Positions 28,973 through 37,295 of a DNA stretch of 64,000 bases are shown one piece after another; position 1 is the stretch's first letter; every line of letters starts with the position of its first letter. Source of the stretch: Bacteroidota bacterium (lineage in GTDB: Bacteria > Bacteroidota > Bacteroidia > AKYH767-A > 2013-40CM-41-45); the NCBI GenBank assembly GCA_016720935.1, contig JADKJP010000006.1, positions 744,001 through 808,000 on the forward strand. Direction: 5' to 3'. The translations under genes were made by a program, and so were the position numbers. The notes beneath the pieces are model-generated. The model was given only the letters and a program-made list of their open reading frames with translations, did no database searches and was not told the DNA's origin.

Positions 28973-29011
28973 ACTATTTCGATTTAATTTATTAAACCAA
29001 CAGAAAAAGAG

Positions 29012-29593
29012 TTACTTGAGTTTATCAAGAACTCTTTTTCTGATTCTGCTCAATGATTCAGCCTTTACACCAATATAACTAGCAATTTGATATTGAGGAA
29101 TTCTTTGAAACAAGTCGGGTCGTGAATTCAATAAAAGCAGGTAGCGTTGTTCGGGAGAGTCCGTCAAGAAGGAAGTCAGTAATTTCTTTTGCTCTGTAAA
29201 AAATGATTCCATTACCGCCCGTGATATAGTTTCAAATCTCGGAAACCGTTTGAACATTTCCTGAGCTGATTTTTCATTTCCAACACTGACTGTTGTGTCC
29301 TCAACACATATCAGATTATTTGATGCCGGGCTTTGAGGGCCAAAGTTGTTTAGTGAAATCACCCATTGCCCCTCTGTGAAAAAATTAGTTGTTTTTTCTT
29401 CTCCATCGATTACTACAAACTCTCTGATACATCCTTCCAGAATAAAGTAAGTATCTACCGATAGTTGCCCCTCCTTTAGCAAAACAGTTCCTTTCTTGAA
29501 GGTTTTAATGCACATACCATCTTCAATACCTTTTGCCTCTTCCTCAGAAAGAGGTGAAATTCTCGAAAAATATTCTACAAATTTGTTTTTCAT
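29012..29593 (-). CDS. Crp/Fnr family transcription regulator
   Basis: 193 residues. An N-terminal cyclic-nucleotide-binding-like beta-roll (about residues 15-115) includes KKGTVLLKEGQLSVDTYFIL and a phosphate-cassette-like region that lacks the usual Arg-Ser-Ala, so cAMP binding is doubtful. A C-terminal winged helix follows (residues 160-193, IPQYQIASYIGVKAESLSR). This is the form common in Bacteroidota, where many copies regulate neighbouring genes. It converges on the DUF6326 gene with about 40 bases between the stops, a pairing often seen for regulator and small membrane target. A RepA element lies about 46 bases upstream. Confidence 0.88.
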   Translation of the reverse strand: MKNKFVEYFSRISPLSEEEAKGIEDGMCIKTFKKGTVLLKEGQLSVDTYFILEGCIREFVVIDGEEKTTNFFTEGQWVISLNNFGPQSPASNNLICVEDTTVSVGNEKSAQEMFKRFPRFETISRAVMESFFTEQKKLLTSFLTDSPEQRYLLLLNSRPDLFQRIPQYQIASYIGVKAESLSRIRKRVLDKLK

Positions 29594-30180
29594 TACGATA
29601 GTGTCTTTTTAAGCTGACGAATAACAAGTAAATATACGAAACTCCAGGAAAAAGCTTGAAACGATAAACAGCAGTAATGAGGAGAATGAAGGACGGCAAC
29701 TACGAGACCACTTTAGGTCAAAGTCTACCTGAAGTGATGTCTTGAAAGGGGAGCCACTGGCCTACGGAGGCGGAATAACCTTGTGCACGGGCTTTCACAC
29801 AACATACTGATCAACGTGGCAATTCACCCTTTTAAAAACCAGCACGCATTAGCAAATCTGAAAAGCCTTGATCAGTGGATGAATAGTACACAGTTTAAGG
29901 GCAAAGGATATTGGAGATCCTTCGCAGCGGTTGCATATCCTGCGCAGCTGGGCTTTTAAATTGGGTCATATCCTGCGCAGCGGGGGCACCCTTTGCAGCT
30001 ATTAATTATTAACTGGGGGCATATCCTGCGGAGCGGGAGGTGCGACGAAAATAAAAGAAATCAAGGTGCTATGCAGGTTCATCAATATTATAAAATTTGG
30101 AGCACCTTTTCTTGTCCATTACAGAATTCCTCTATATTATTCACTCGCCATATCGTTTTTAAAAAAATTGGCTTAGTAAT
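29594..30180. repeat. RepA copy and RepB fragments
   Basis: About 29620-29830 holds the longest RepA copy (GACGAATAACAAGTAAATATAC, CTACCTGAAGTGATGTCTTG, AAAGGGGAGCCACTGGCC). About 29855-30040 holds inverted RepB pieces with three copies of CATATCCTGCG(C/G)AGC. No gene is seen; the 82-codon frame at 29993 lies in the repeat. Confidence 0.6.
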
Positions 30181-31476
30181 TTATTCCAAAACAAATTTTG
30201 CAGTGTATATCTTTTTCCAATTGTACAACGCAACATTGTAAATTCCAATGCTATTCCCCGTGAAATTGATTTGGATACTTTCTGTATCGCTTTTAATATC
30301 TTTTTCGATAATGACACGACCTAATACGTCTACTATTCTCAGCGTGCATTCAGTGTGCATCATTTCTGATGGAATTCGTATCGAAAAATTTCCTGAATTT
30401 GGATTTGGCGTAATTAAAAAATCAGAATAATATTCAGGAATACTACCAGTGCTTACCCCTCCATTTCGTGTTTTTAGTATAACTTCTTCATACCAGTTCC
30501 CTATAAAAGCCATACCAACGATATAACCTACACTATCATTGAACATTTTTACTCTTGGATTGAAAAGATTACTTATTGATACTGGATGGGAAGACCAATG
30601 AAGTCCTGAATCTACAGTTGTATTATAGTAAACATTGCTGAGCGAATCTGTGGTCGTTGAATAAAAGTGAGTTTCATTTAAAAAATGAATAAAACCCATT
30701 GTGTCATTCTGAAGAGCAACAAACCATGAATTTCCTTTGTCGATTGTTTTGTAGATGAAACCTGAATCAGCCCTTAGATATACAGTCGAATCATTAAGAG
30801 CTTCAATTTGAGGGTAAAATGTTCTTGTGCTATCTAATGACACCTGGCTCCATGTCATTCCACCATCCGCAGTTCTCATCATTTTGTCAATGGTATAGTC
30901 ATTTGGCGATGGCCGTAACATTATAATTCCTGTTAAGCTATCCATAAAGTGCATTCTGTAGTTATTAATTGAGAAACCGGTTACTGTGTTTACAAAGTAG
31001 ATCGAGTCATTGTAAAACCTGTATAGATCATTACCGGTAAAACCATATCCCAAATGACCATTTATAAAAAATATATCCTCTGGCCGATTTGTTGAAAGTG
31101 AAGTCCATGTTGCACCACCGTCGTGTGTTCTTTCGAATTCATATTGGTACCAACAATAATAATAATGAAATACAGTATCTGCTGAAACAATGTCATTATC
31201 TAATAAGTATCCATAGTCACTGCATTGTTTAAAACCCTGTGTAGTTTCAAAGGAATTTGTTGTTCTATCAATATAAAAATATGCGGTATTGGTCGGAGAG
31301 CAGGCATCTCTTGACCAACTCCAATATGCCACATCTGGATTGATGAATTGCAAGTTGTAGGGTATTGGATAATAATCGCAATCTGCATCGAAGCCGAGTG
31401 AGTCCACTACATACCATTGTGAGAAACAATGACTACTTAAATTCAGAAGTAGAATTACAAGAAAATACTTTTTCAT
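30181..31476 (-). CDS. BNR/YCF48-like repeat protein with T9SS type A sorting domain
   Basis: 431 residues from the ATG at 31476, chosen because it opens a signal peptide (MKKYFLVILLLNLSSHCFSQ); the longer frame to 31566 does not. The body has sialidase-like Asp-box or YCF48-type strands: HDGGATWTSLS, ADGGMTWSQVS, DKGNSWFVAL, VDSGLHWSSHP and TRNGGVSTG. These form a propeller of five or six blades. The C-terminus is a type A sorting domain (FLITPNPNSGNFSIRI, then GIYNVALYNWKKIYTAKFVLE read in two parts). No sialidase catalytic residues are evident. Confidence 0.85.
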   Translation of the reverse strand: MKKYFLVILLLNLSSHCFSQWYVVDSLGFDADCDYYPIPYNLQFINPDVAYWSWSRDACSPTNTAYFYIDRTTNSFETTQGFKQCSDYGYLLDNDIVSADTVFHYYYCWYQYEFERTHDGGATWTSLSTNRPEDIFFINGHLGYGFTGNDLYRFYNDSIYFVNTVTGFSINNYRMHFMDSLTGIIMLRPSPNDYTIDKMMRTADGGMTWSQVSLDSTRTFYPQIEALNDSTVYLRADSGFIYKTIDKGNSWFVALQNDTMGFIHFLNETHFYSTTTDSLSNVYYNTTVDSGLHWSSHPVSISNLFNPRVKMFNDSVGYIVGMAFIGNWYEEVILKTRNGGVSTGSIPEYYSDFLITPNPNSGNFSIRIPSEMMHTECTLRIVDVLGRVIIEKDIKSDTESIQINFTGNSIGIYNVALYNWKKIYTAKFVLE

Positions 31477-32149
31477 TTTGGCATTGATTTTTAAGAATTG
31501 TGTGCCAAGTGTTGAAATAAAATAGTTGAAAAATATGCGTCCTCCTATTGCAATGTCAAGGTACACATTTATCCGTTAAATCTCAAGAGGTTATTTTTAT
31601 TAATTCTTCCCGCGCATAGATTAATAGATACGATTTTTTTATTGTAGAATCAATGAATGAAGGTTTTTGAGAGTCGAGGTTGTGTCGTTAATGATTTTAT
31701 TGCTGTAAAAAGGTAAATTTTAGCTAGTTCTATATCAGGCAAGCTTATAAATAAATTCTTCTATTTCCTTCTGCCTGGCATTTGCATAACCTCTGTCGGT
31801 GCCGATTATGCTGCGAAGGATTTGCAAAAATCCTTTGCCCTTAAACTGTGTGATATCCATCCACTGATCAGGGCTTTTCAGATTGGAATTCAGGGAGCCG
31901 GTATTGGAAGGGGGGGGATCAGAGATTGAAAAAGCCGGGTGTATTGACTGTAATAATCGGTGGTGTGAGGCAATCAACAGCAAGCAGGGCGCTGTTACTT
32001 GGAGGAATGTTGTGGGTTGGATTGTGTGATAGCTCATTCCGCCATGGACTTTCGCAAAGGTTTTAGTGAAAGAATCGCTACCCACCTCCGCGACGGAATG
32101 ACCTTGCACACAGGCATTCACACAATATTCGCCGAGCTGGTCGAAAAGG
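31477..32149. repeat. RepB copy 4
   Basis: The first 320 bases are AT-rich without a gene. About 31800-32145 is RepB (hairpin AAGGATTTGCAAAAATCCTT, GGATCAGAGATTGAAAAAGC, CTCATTCCGCCATGGACTTT, GACGGAATGACCTTGCACAC). The 128-codon frame here is repeat-derived. Confidence 0.75.
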
Positions 32150-32305
32150 TTATGTCTTTAATGAGTTCGCCCCTAAAGGGGCTTGACGTACTCGTGTTTA
32201 TAGTATTACCCAAAGTCTGGCCCTAACGGGCCTGATAATTCGATAAACTGAAATGAGTTTTTCATTTTTTCAAGAGAGATTTTTAAGCTGTGTGTTTAAA
32301 GAGTG
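32150..32305. repeat. Solitary REP unit
   Basis: One 138-bp unit matches the right REP array at 22585-23011: GCCCCTAAAGGGGCTTGACG, then GGCCCTAACGGGCCTGAT, then TGTGTTTAAAGAGTGC. It starts at the end of RepB copy 4 (TCGAAAAGGTTATGTCTTTA, as at 22570) and ends in RepB copy 5, the same junction as at 23012. The RepB-REP-RepB block therefore appears to move as a unit. Confidence 0.85.
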
Positions 32306-32695
32306 CGCCCGCTGCGCAGGCTATAACCCCGGTTAAAAGCTAGCCGCTTTCGAAGCTGTATGCTGCGAAGGATTTGCAAAAATCCTTTGCCCTTAAACTG
32401 TGTGATATTCATCCACTGATCAGGGCTTTTCAGATTGGAATTCAGGGAGCCGGTATTGGAAGGGGAGGATCAGAGATTGAAAAAAATCGGGTGTATTGAC
32501 TGTAATGACCGGTGGTGTGAGACAATCAACAGCAAGCAAGGCGCTGTTGCCTGGCGGAATGTTGTGGGCGGGATTGTGTGATGGCTCATTCCGCCATGGA
32601 CTTTCGAAAAGTTTTCAGTGAAAGAATCGCCACCTACCTCCGCGACGGAATGACCTTGCGCACGGGCTTTCACACAACATTCGCCGAGCGGGGTT
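32306..32695. repeat. RepB copy 5
   Basis: This is a full element starting CCCGCTGCGCAGGCTATAAC. A 9-bp inverted pair GGCGGAATG (about 32556) / CATTCCGCC (about 32588) and the pair GACGGAATG/CATTCG at the end are clear. It ends 'CGAGCGGG', like other copies. The 67-codon frame is repeat-derived. Confidence 0.75.
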
Positions 32696-33334
32696 CTAAT
32701 CCGTCCAAAACTTATCAGTTGTGAAAAAAACTGTATCTATAAAATATAGAATTCCGTTTCTTGTCAATACATTTTCATCGTGTAAATCCTCTAAAATAAT
32801 TCCAAGTTCAGGATTGAAGTAATCATTATTTCTTGTATTTATAAAACCGTTCGAATCCATAAAAACTTTCACATGTTCCAATTCGGTATTTTGAGAAATT
32901 TCAACATACGATTGCTGAACAACTGCATATAAAATATTCTTTTCCTTGGTAAAACCTATTAATTCGTATGCTGTATCAGTAAAGAAAAAGTTGTGAAGTA
33001 ATAAATTGTAAAAATAGTCCTTCCAGGAACGATAGTAAATTGCATCGTTTAATTTGAGAACATGTTCTGAATCCTTTAGAAAAACTCTTTGCTCAGCACC
33101 TTCACTCACATATTGTGTAAAATCAATATCCTTAATCCAAAGCCCCTTTTCAAAAATGAGTTTTTCTAACCTCGCTGTTTCTTGTTCGCGGATTTGCTTT
33201 GTGTCTTCAATTTTTGAGCCTGCTTGCGGGCCTTTTTCAAGGTCACTGGCGATTGTTTGGATAATTGTTCCGAACCTAACTTGGACCTTTCCTGAAATGA
33301 TATTTCGTAGTTCATTTTTCAGCTGATTTTGCAT
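32696..33334 (-). CDS. Polyvalent-type putative protein kinase domain protein
   Basis: 212 residues from the ATG at 33334; an upstream start at 33364 is possible. The sequence 'YVSEGAEQRVFLKDSEHVLKL' followed by NDAIYYRSWKDYFYNLLLHN, FFFTDTAYELIGFT and ILYAVVQQSYV matches the 'putative polyvalent protein kinase' domain, usually found inside large polyvalent proteins of phages and conjugative elements. Near the end, LGIILEDLHDENVLTRNGILYFID has an HDxN catalytic-loop-like motif and a possible metal-binding Asp. Here it stands alone, which suggests a fragment or a domain that became independent after transfer. RepB copies lie on both sides. Confidence 0.65.
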   Translation of the reverse strand: MQNQLKNELRNIISGKVQVRFGTIIQTIASDLEKGPQAGSKIEDTKQIREQETARLEKLIFEKGLWIKDIDFTQYVSEGAEQRVFLKDSEHVLKLNDAIYYRSWKDYFYNLLLHNFFFTDTAYELIGFTKEKNILYAVVQQSYVEISQNTELEHVKVFMDSNGFINTRNNDYFNPELGIILEDLHDENVLTRNGILYFIDTVFFTTDKFWTD

Positions 33335-33881
33335 TAACACAAAGATAAGCAAAACCCTAAACATCGAAAAACTGCTATAAATAGGGTTTCTTTGAAATCC
33401 CCCGCTGCGCAGTCTATAACCCCTTTAAAAGCTAACCGCTTTCGAAGCCTTATGCTGCAAGGATTTCCAAAATCCTTTGCCATTAAACTGTGTGATATTT
33501 ATATACTGTCCAGGACTTTTCAGATTGGGATCCAGGAGGCCGGTATTGGAAGGGGAGGACCAGAGATTGAAAAAGCCGGGTGTATTGACTGTAATGACCG
33601 GTGGTGTAGGGCAATCAACTTCTTGCAAGGCGCTTCTGTTTGAAACATTTTAACGAACTTAGAGCATAGCCTGCACGATGAGCGATTCAAGGTGGATTTA
33701 AATCACACAATTAATAGACAACGGATGAATATCCGTCGAAGAGTGGGATGAGTAGGATGGAGGATGCAATTAAATACGGCACAGCTGGGTGAATATCCGT
33801 CGAAGCGTGTGGGATGCAAAGAAATACGGCACAGCTGGGTAGGATGGGGGATGCAATGAAATACGGCGCAGCCGGAGGAGG
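33335..33881. repeat. RepB copy 6 (truncated) and an inverted RepC copy
   Basis: About 33400-33640 is a RepB element that stops after GGTGTAGGGCAATCAACTTC. It is followed by an inverted RepC (33655-33880) with GAGCGATTCAAGGTGG, AACGGATGAATATCCGTCG and further copies of TGAATATCCGTCGAAGCGTG. The same RepB-RepC junction recurs at 35790, so the fused pair has been copied. No gene is seen. Confidence 0.7.
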
Positions 33882-35429
33882 TCATTCAACAACAATCTTC
33901 GCATTCATCATTTGTCCGCTTTCATTAACTAGTTGAAGAAAATATATTCCGTTCTGAAGTTCATTACGATTCAATACATATGTTTTTTGATTTGAAATTC
34001 TTTCTGCTCTTATAAGCGAACCTTTAGCGTCGAAAATATTCAAATTTGCACTGGCAAACTCTGAAGTTACTTGCAACCAAGTTGATGTATGAAAAGGATT
34101 AGGAGAAATTTGAAATCCAGGATGTGAGATCAATATTTTTGGAGATTCTTTGTCAGAAAGCCATGAACATAGGTCTCTTGTAAATAAAGAAGATATAGTA
34201 AAGGATGAAATTGTATCTATAAGGAAAAAATTGGAATGGGTAACCAATGGAGTAAAAAATGAATCTTCGATCATCACAATAGAGTCAATGATAGTAGCTG
34301 GCTCATTGAAGCAAAGATCATCACAGTTAGTATTCGATCGTATGAAAATAATTTGTGAAAGGGGAATGCCCCAAAAATTTTGGTACATCCCAAATAAGTA
34401 AAGAGTATCTATTTGGGAATCAAAATAAGGAAATGCGAATGTATTAGATGTTTGAGAGAAGTTATTTTGGTAAGCTGAAATCAAATTTCCAGATGAATCA
34501 AGTTTAATAAATAAAGGTGTTCCTATCTGATTGGAATCCTGAAGGGAACCAGATAATCCAATTGAATTATTTTCCATTTCAACAGGTAAAATAAGACCCA
34601 AATCAGTTGTACTACTATGCAATGTTCTTGAAAAGATCACATTACCAGAATTTGAAAATTTATAAACCGCATATGCGGTATGTGTAAATCCAGTTATAAG
34701 AATGGACGAATCCGAAAGTTTCAATAATGAATGTGGAGAGTAAGCCGAGTTTCCTTTAATGATTTTAGCCCACGAAACATTTAAGTTAGTGTCAACAACT
34801 ATTAGAGCAGTTTGATTCCAATCATCATAAGTAATTGCAAATTGAGAATTATTGATACCGGATATTTTGTAATCCCAGATAATGTGATTAATGGTATCAG
34901 AAAATGCAATTTGGTCCAAAATATCACCATTGTTGCTTAATTTTAAAATTGTTATACTGTTTCCAGGGCAGTAAGAAAAGGTGCAGAAATAATACTTGTC
35001 CTCTATCTCAATAGTATATGTGGGAAGCGTACTAAAACAAGAATCGGGACGTAATAATTTAATCCATTCCAAATTGAATAAACTATCAGTCTTAATAATG
35101 CATTGATCATATTGAAGATTACCTGCAATACCTGTAAATAGATAACCCTGATCAGATGTTAGAATGAAAGACCTTAGATACAATGAATCGTTTGCAACAC
35201 ACGAAATAATTTCTCCATTTTTGTCAAGCTTAGAAATAATATAGCTAATATTTAAGAACGTATTATCATCTAGACTACCAAGAAGAACAAACCCTGAATT
35301 ATGTGCTGGTGCTGCAAATGTGAGATAAGTACTTGCACGTGAAGTGTCTACGATTGATTTTGTTATTGCTTGAGAAAATCCCGCTTTACTTACGTAAATA
35401 AGAATAAAAATAAATAAAAGTTTTTTCAT
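33882..35429 (-). CDS. Secreted protein with T9SS type A sorting domain
   Basis: 515 residues from the ATG at 35429; the longer frame adds MRV. The signal peptide MKKLLFIFILIYVSKAGFSQ is clear. The body has delta-60/SBBP-like strands (ISKLDKNGEIISCV, ILKLSNNGDILDQI, FIKLDSSGNLISAY) typical of a diverged propeller. The C-terminus has a type A sorting domain (FQISPNPFHTSTWLQV, then ELQNGIYFLQLVNESG, ending NAKIVVE). RepC/RepB repeats directly abut the stop codon. Nothing indicates its ligand. Confidence 0.85.
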   Translation of the reverse strand: MKKLLFIFILIYVSKAGFSQAITKSIVDTSRASTYLTFAAPAHNSGFVLLGSLDDNTFLNISYIISKLDKNGEIISCVANDSLYLRSFILTSDQGYLFTGIAGNLQYDQCIIKTDSLFNLEWIKLLRPDSCFSTLPTYTIEIEDKYYFCTFSYCPGNSITILKLSNNGDILDQIAFSDTINHIIWDYKISGINNSQFAITYDDWNQTALIVVDTNLNVSWAKIIKGNSAYSPHSLLKLSDSSILITGFTHTAYAVYKFSNSGNVIFSRTLHSSTTDLGLILPVEMENNSIGLSGSLQDSNQIGTPLFIKLDSSGNLISAYQNNFSQTSNTFAFPYFDSQIDTLYLFGMYQNFWGIPLSQIIFIRSNTNCDDLCFNEPATIIDSIVMIEDSFFTPLVTHSNFFLIDTISSFTISSLFTRDLCSWLSDKESPKILISHPGFQISPNPFHTSTWLQVTSEFASANLNIFDAKGSLIRAERISNQKTYVLNRNELQNGIYFLQLVNESGQMMNAKIVVE

Positions 35430-36002
35430 GACTCTCACTTAAAATTTTACAGATACTTTAATTGAAGTGTGAAAGGATTGACAACAAATAAAGCTTGTCG
35501 AAGTTATAAAAAAAATGAATGGGTAGCACAGATTTGCATTCAACTATTTTGGAATAAAATTGGAACAAATACCTTCTTTGTTTTATGTGGAAATAGTACT
35601 TATAAATATTCAACCAATGGATGGTTTTTTATAAATTCTTTGTCCTTGTATTATGCGATATTCATCCACTGAATAGGGCTTTTCAGATTGGAATCTAGGA
35701 GGCTGGTATTGGAAGGGGAGGATCAGAGATTGAAAAAAGACGGGTGTATTGACTGTGATATCCGGTGGTGAAGGGCAATCAACTTCTGGCAAGGCGTTTC
35801 TGTTTGAAACATTTTAACGAACTTAGAGCATAGCCTGTACGATGAGCGATTCAAGGTGGATTTAAATCACACAATTATAAGACAACGGATGAATATCCGT
35901 CGAAGCGTGGTATGAGTAGGATGGGGGATGCAAAGAAATAGGACACAGCTGGTAGAGGGACCACCGCTATCGCAACCACCATGTTAGTTGCCGTTCTGCT
36001 AT
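35430..36002. repeat. RepB copy 7 (truncated) with inverted RepC
   Basis: About 35645-35790 is a truncated RepB (GCGATATTCATCCACTG, GATCAGAGATTGAAAAAAGA). About 35800-35950 is inverted RepC (GAGCGATTCAAGGTGG, GGATGAATATCCGTCGAAGC), the same pair as at 33400-33880. No gene is seen. Confidence 0.65.
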
Positions 36003-36683
36003 TCATTCGAAGTCGTGTCGTTTCAAGTTTTGAAATTCAATTCGATATTCTTTCAAACCTCCCTTTATTATCATGAAACCAAAGTAAGAGCCGAGCAATA
36101 GGACTATTAGCCCGATAAACATTGGATATCTTAACCATTCATACAGCGTCATCTTTCCACTTTCCATTCCTTTGACACGATTAACGTTGGGATTGTCAGA
36201 TAAATATTCAACAATTATCTGATATGGCGTGTTCGCAACATCTGCCAAGTATTCTGGAATATCTCCGTTTTCTTTTCCTCCTCCTTGAATAGTTCTGCCA
36301 TTCGGAAGTTTGAAAGTAAATTCATAATAGTAGAAATAAGCAACAGCAGCACTTCTGCTGTCGTTGTATTCAACAACATCTGATTGTTGCTCAACTTTAT
36401 TAATAAGGCCTTTGGCGGTCGTTGGATTAGTAATCAACCTATATTCATTAAATGGATTATCGAATGAAGAAAACCACATCCACATTCCAATTATAGGGAT
36501 TGCTATTCCCCAAAAAATGCTTTTAGCAAAAGTAAATTGAACTCGCTTTTCATCACTAAGTCGGTCAAGAAGGCGATTAACTATAATGTTCAAGATTAAA
36601 GCTGCAATACCAATACCAATCCCAACAATGGCAAGATAAATCAAAGGATAATTCTCACTTATACTGTGCAACCAATCTTTCAT
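36003..36683 (-). CDS. DUF3592-like membrane protein
   Basis: 226 residues with membrane segments at about 13-35, 50-68 and 186-207. Between the second and third is an extracytoplasmic domain with 'ATAYFYYYEFTFKLPNGRTIQGGG'-like beta-strands and an IIVEYLSDNPNVNRV motif. That motif is the hallmark of DUF3592 proteins (the '.V.Y.p.dP....' strand). The role is unknown. It follows an AT-poor junction (ACCACCGCTATCGCAACCAC) and stands alone between repeats, like a cassette gene. Confidence 0.65.
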   Translation of the reverse strand: MKDWLHSISENYPLIYLAIVGIGIGIAALILNIIVNRLLDRLSDEKRVQFTFAKSIFWGIAIPIIGMWMWFSSFDNPFNEYRLITNPTTAKGLINKVEQQSDVVEYNDSRSAAVAYFYYYEFTFKLPNGRTIQGGGKENGDIPEYLADVANTPYQIIVEYLSDNPNVNRVKGMESGKMTLYEWLRYPMFIGLIVLLLGSYFGFMIIKGGLKEYRIEFQNLKRHDFE

Positions 36684-36947
36684 AAGAATTCAATTTTCTT
36701 GTTTGGTAATATATTTCTGGCTTGCCGTTGCTTTTACATATCCTTCTCAGCAGGCATTCGAAAAGTTTTCAGTGAAACATTCTCAACCTTCTTCCGCGAT
36801 AGAATGACCTTGCACACAGGCATTCACACAACATTCCGCCAAGCCGGGCTGACAGATCCTTCGCATCAAGAGCTAGACGCTCTCAAACTTCGATAAAGTA
36901 AATTGGTTTTAATCCCCTTCAAATTAGTACTTTCTGCCTGCTTGATT
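36684..36947. repeat. RepB tail fragment
   Basis: About 36740-36860 matches only the RepB tail (TTCGAAAAGTTTTCAGTGAA, GACCTTGCACACAGGCATTC, ACACAACATTCCGCC). It borders the RT C-terminal fragment at 36948. The 76-codon plus frame is not a gene. Confidence 0.6.
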
Positions 36948-37295
36948 TTAGCCTTTGTTCACGGCTGGGCTTCTTCCATTTTTATTTCTCTTTAATAATA
37001 TTAATTCATCTCGATACTTTTTGAATTCGGCATCACTAGGGTTTATTTGCAAAATGAAATTTACTTTACCTAAGAGATGTTCAATATAATTTTGTTTTTT
37101 AATCCCTTCTCTTTCCATATGGCTATCTAATCCGAACTTAATTATGAAATAAAGTTCCTGGCGGATTTTGTTTCTTTTTTGAAAAGCAACTTGAGTTTTC
37201 TTGTTTACCACAATACCGGTAACCGTCTGCCTTTCATTAGGCCTCATCAATTTTGTTTTTTCTTTATTTATTGACAAACCTAAAGTACTAACAGA
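36948..37295 (-). pseudogene. Retron reverse transcriptase, C-terminal fragment cut off by IS256
   Basis: The fragment begins just after IS256 copy 2 and reads GLSINKEKTKLMRPNERQTV then TGIVVNKKTQV. VTGIVVN is the conserved VTG motif of retron RTs, in the thumb/X region that recognises the RNA. It continues for about 100 residues to a stop at 36948. Removing the IS and one copy of its 8-bp duplication (CTAACAGA) joins this in frame to the N-terminal part at 38671-39386, giving EESVSTLGLSINKEKT and a total of about 351 residues, a normal retron RT length. Alone it lacks any plausible start codon signal and is inactive. Confidence 0.85.
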
